Shown: piece after piece, positions 62,781 through 64,000 of the stretch
Layout: each line of letters opens with the position of its first letter
Numbering within the stretch: the stretch's first letter is position 1
Assembly (NCBI RefSeq): GCF_001547895.1
Contig: NZ_AP014627.1
Span: 5,025,501-5,089,500 of the forward strand
DNA from: Pseudomonas sp. Os17
Lineage (GTDB): Bacteria; Pseudomonadota; Gammaproteobacteria; Pseudomonadales; Pseudomonadaceae
Length of the DNA: 64,000 nucleotides
Direction of reading: 5' to 3'
Position numbers and translations under genes: made by a program
The notes under the pieces: model-generated
The model's database searches: none
Told to the model about the DNA's origin: nothing
The model's input: only the letters and a program-made list of their open reading frames with translations

Positions 62781-63442
62781 TGCAAGAGCGGATGTCGCCG
62801 ACCTGTGATGTTGTGGTGCTGCTGTCCGGCACCGGCAGTAACCTGCAAGCCCTGATCGACAACGCGCGGACCGACGACAGTCCGGTCCGCATTGCCGCCG
62901 TGATCTCCAACCGTGCCGACGCCTATGGGCTGCAGCGCGCCCAGGAAGCGGGCATCCCGACCCGCTTCCTCGATCACACCGCTTTCGAAGGCCGCGAGGC
63001 CTTCGATCAGGCGCTGATCGAGCTGATCGACACCTTCCAACCGAAACTGGTGGTCCTGGCCGGATTCATGCGCATCCTCAGCGCCGGATTCGTTCGTCAC
63101 TACCAGGGCCGACTGCTGAATATCCATCCCTCGCTGCTGCCCAAATACAAAGGGTTACACACTCACCAGCGGGCGCTGGAGGCCGGGGATACTGAGCACG
63201 GCTGCAGTGTGCACTTCGTTACCGAGGAACTCGATGGCGGGCCACTGGTCGTACAGGCTGTGATCCCGGTAGAGTTGCACGACTCGCCGCAAAGCCTGGC
63301 GCAGCGAGTGCACATCCAGGAACACCGGATTTACCCCATGGCCGTACGCTGGTTTGCCGAAGGTCGGCTGATGCTCGGCGATCAGGGTGCTTTACTGGAT
63401 GGTCAATTACTGGCCGCCAGCGGCTATTTGATTCGAACCTAG
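62780..63442 (+). CDS. purN: Phosphoribosylglycinamide formyltransferase
   Basis: A 220-aa enzyme that transfers a formyl group from 10-formyl-THF to GAR. The motifs VVLLSGTGSNLQALID, LAGFMRILSAGFV and NIHPSLLPKYKGLHTHQRAL (catalytic Asn-His) are typical. The ATG at 62780 overlaps the purM stop (ATGA); an in-frame ATG at 62792 is an alternative. It is followed by a DUF3108 gene eight bases later. Confidence 0.96.
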   Translation: MQERMSPTCDVVVLLSGTGSNLQALIDNARTDDSPVRIAAVISNRADAYGLQRAQEAGIPTRFLDHTAFEGREAFDQALIELIDTFQPKLVVLAGFMRILSAGFVRHYQGRLLNIHPSLLPKYKGLHTHQRALEAGDTEHGCSVHFVTEELDGGPLVVQAVIPVELHDSPQSLAQRVHIQEHRIYPMAVRWFAEGRLMLGDQGALLDGQLLAASGYLIRT

Positions 63443-63450
63443 GAGATTTT

Positions 63451-64000
63451 ATGCGTCGCGCCCTGCTCTTCGCTTGTGCTCTGTTTGCCCTGCCGGTTGT
63501 GCAGGCGGCAGACCTTCACCCGTTCTCCGCCAGCTACACCGCCGACTGGAAGCAACTGCCCATGAGCGGCACGGCTGAACGCAGCCTGGAAAAAACCGCC
63601 AATGGCGCCTGGAAACTCAGCTTCAAGGCGTCGATGATGATCGCCAGCCTGAGCGAGGAAAGCACCCTGACCCTGGACAAGGACACTCTGGTGCCCCAGT
63701 CCTATCACTTCGAGCGTGGCGGTCTGGGCAAGGCCAAGAAAGCCGACCTGGATTTCGACTGGAACGCCAAGATGGTCACCGGCACCGACCGTGGGGATGC
63801 GGTCAAGCTGCCGCTGAACACCGGCATGGTGGACAAGTCCACCTACCAGTTGGCCCTGCAGCACGACGTGGCCGCCGGCAAGAAGACCATGAGCTATCAA
63901 GTGGTCGACGGCGGTGAAGTCGATACCTACGATTTCCGCGTCCTGGGTTCGGAAAAAGTCGACACCAAGGCCGGCCAGATCGATGCCATCAAGGTCGAGC
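63451..64000 (+). CDS. DUF3108 domain protein, secreted (N-terminal part)
   Basis: The first 183 codons of a gene that runs off the right edge. A signal peptide ends near residue 19 (VQA before ADLHPFSASY). The sequence FSASYTADWKQLPMSGTAER followed by SLSEESTLTLDKDTLVPQSY matches the DUF3108 pattern, a periplasmic beta-rich domain of unknown function. AGGAG at 63441-63445 is its ribosome-binding site. It is probably cotranscribed with purMN, as elsewhere in Pseudomonas. Confidence 0.85.
   Translation, partial: MRRALLFACALFALPVVQAADLHPFSASYTADWKQLPMSGTAERSLEKTANGAWKLSFKASMMIASLSEESTLTLDKDTLVPQSYHFERGGLGKAKKADLDFDWNAKMVTGTDRGDAVKLPLNTGMVDKSTYQLALQHDVAAGKKTMSYQVVDGGEVDTYDFRVLGSEKVDTKAGQIDAIKVE

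Noticed and set aside
1..64000. Prophage or genomic island
   Set aside because: No structural phage genes, integrases or transposases; gene content and order look like a conserved Pseudomonas chromosome.

Overview
The window is a GC-rich, densely coded chromosomal segment of a fluorescent-group Pseudomonas (P. protegens/P. fluorescens-like). The evidence is gene order (lpxL|minCDE-rluA, prc, rdgC, a late cobalamin operon, hda-purM-purN), Pseudomonas-type REP palindromes (GTAGGAGCCGGCTTGCC), and protein sequences that read as Pseudomonas orthologues throughout. No prophage, insertion sequence, integrase or CRISPR array was seen. Most of the window looks like core or conserved-accessory chromosome.

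Layout. 1-4.7 kb: start of lpxL (minus), then minC, minD, minE, an rluA-type pseudouridine synthase, an M18 aminopeptidase and a 68-aa membrane protein. 4.7-6.9 kb: a large MscS-family channel. 7-13.4 kb: a divergent GntR/UTRA regulator facing a six-gene cassette (periplasmic binding protein, alkaline-phosphatase-superfamily hydrolase, two permeases, ATPase, HAD phosphatase). Matching TGG/TAGACCA operators lie on both sides of the intergenic region. This looks like uptake and cytoplasmic cleavage of an organophosphorus compound whose identity is unknown. 13.4-18.6 kb: quinone oxidoreductase, tail-specific protease Prc and an EAL-CBS-GGDEF protein. 18.6-21.3 kb (minus): Sel1 protein, unknown protein, XRE regulator, YkvA-like protein and an FKBP lipoprotein. 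21.5-24.5 kb: a RoxA/peroxidase-like dihaem cytochrome overlapping a catalase-fold membrane protein.

24.6-25.2 kb holds a tandem duplication of a tRNA-Val/tRNA-Asp unit, each copy with its own terminator. 25.3-27.7 kb: rdgC, a bile-acid:sodium symporter family protein, and a guanidine-II (mini-ykkC) riboswitch in front of a SugE/Gdx exporter. 27.8-33.4 kb: an MFS-PlsC fusion, a TDT-family transporter, a cupin, and an MFS transporter divergent from a TetR regulator. 33.5-38.9 kb: an SLC5-type hybrid histidine kinase (MxtR/CrbS-like), rmuC and a Sel1 protein. 38.9-39.8 kb is a long non-coding stretch with a DnaA box, promoter-like sequences and a structured leader. It is followed by two small conserved proteins, fadL, a secreted glutathione peroxidase, and a MarR-controlled MFS transporter with a previously overlooked 40-codon membrane ORF.

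44.7-53.9 kb is a single minus-strand operon of ten late cobalamin genes (cobO, cobB, bluB, cbiB, cobD, cobQ, cobU, cobT, cobC, cobS), mostly with 4-8 bp overlaps, led by a canonical cobalamin riboswitch. 54-58 kb: an unknown 193-aa protein, a lipoprotein sugar dehydrogenase, an O-methyltransferase and two NlpC/P60 lipoproteins. 58.2-64 kb: hda, an AI-2E-family permease and a DUF2066 protein (minus), divergent from purM, purN and a truncated DUF3108 protein.

The least explained and most interesting items are the 7-13.4 kb organophosphorus cassette with its operators, the RoxA-like/catalase-like pair, the overlooked 40-aa peptide coupled to the MarR/MFS pair, the head-to-head DnaA boxes at 20.27 kb, and the 880-bp non-coding region at 39 kb.
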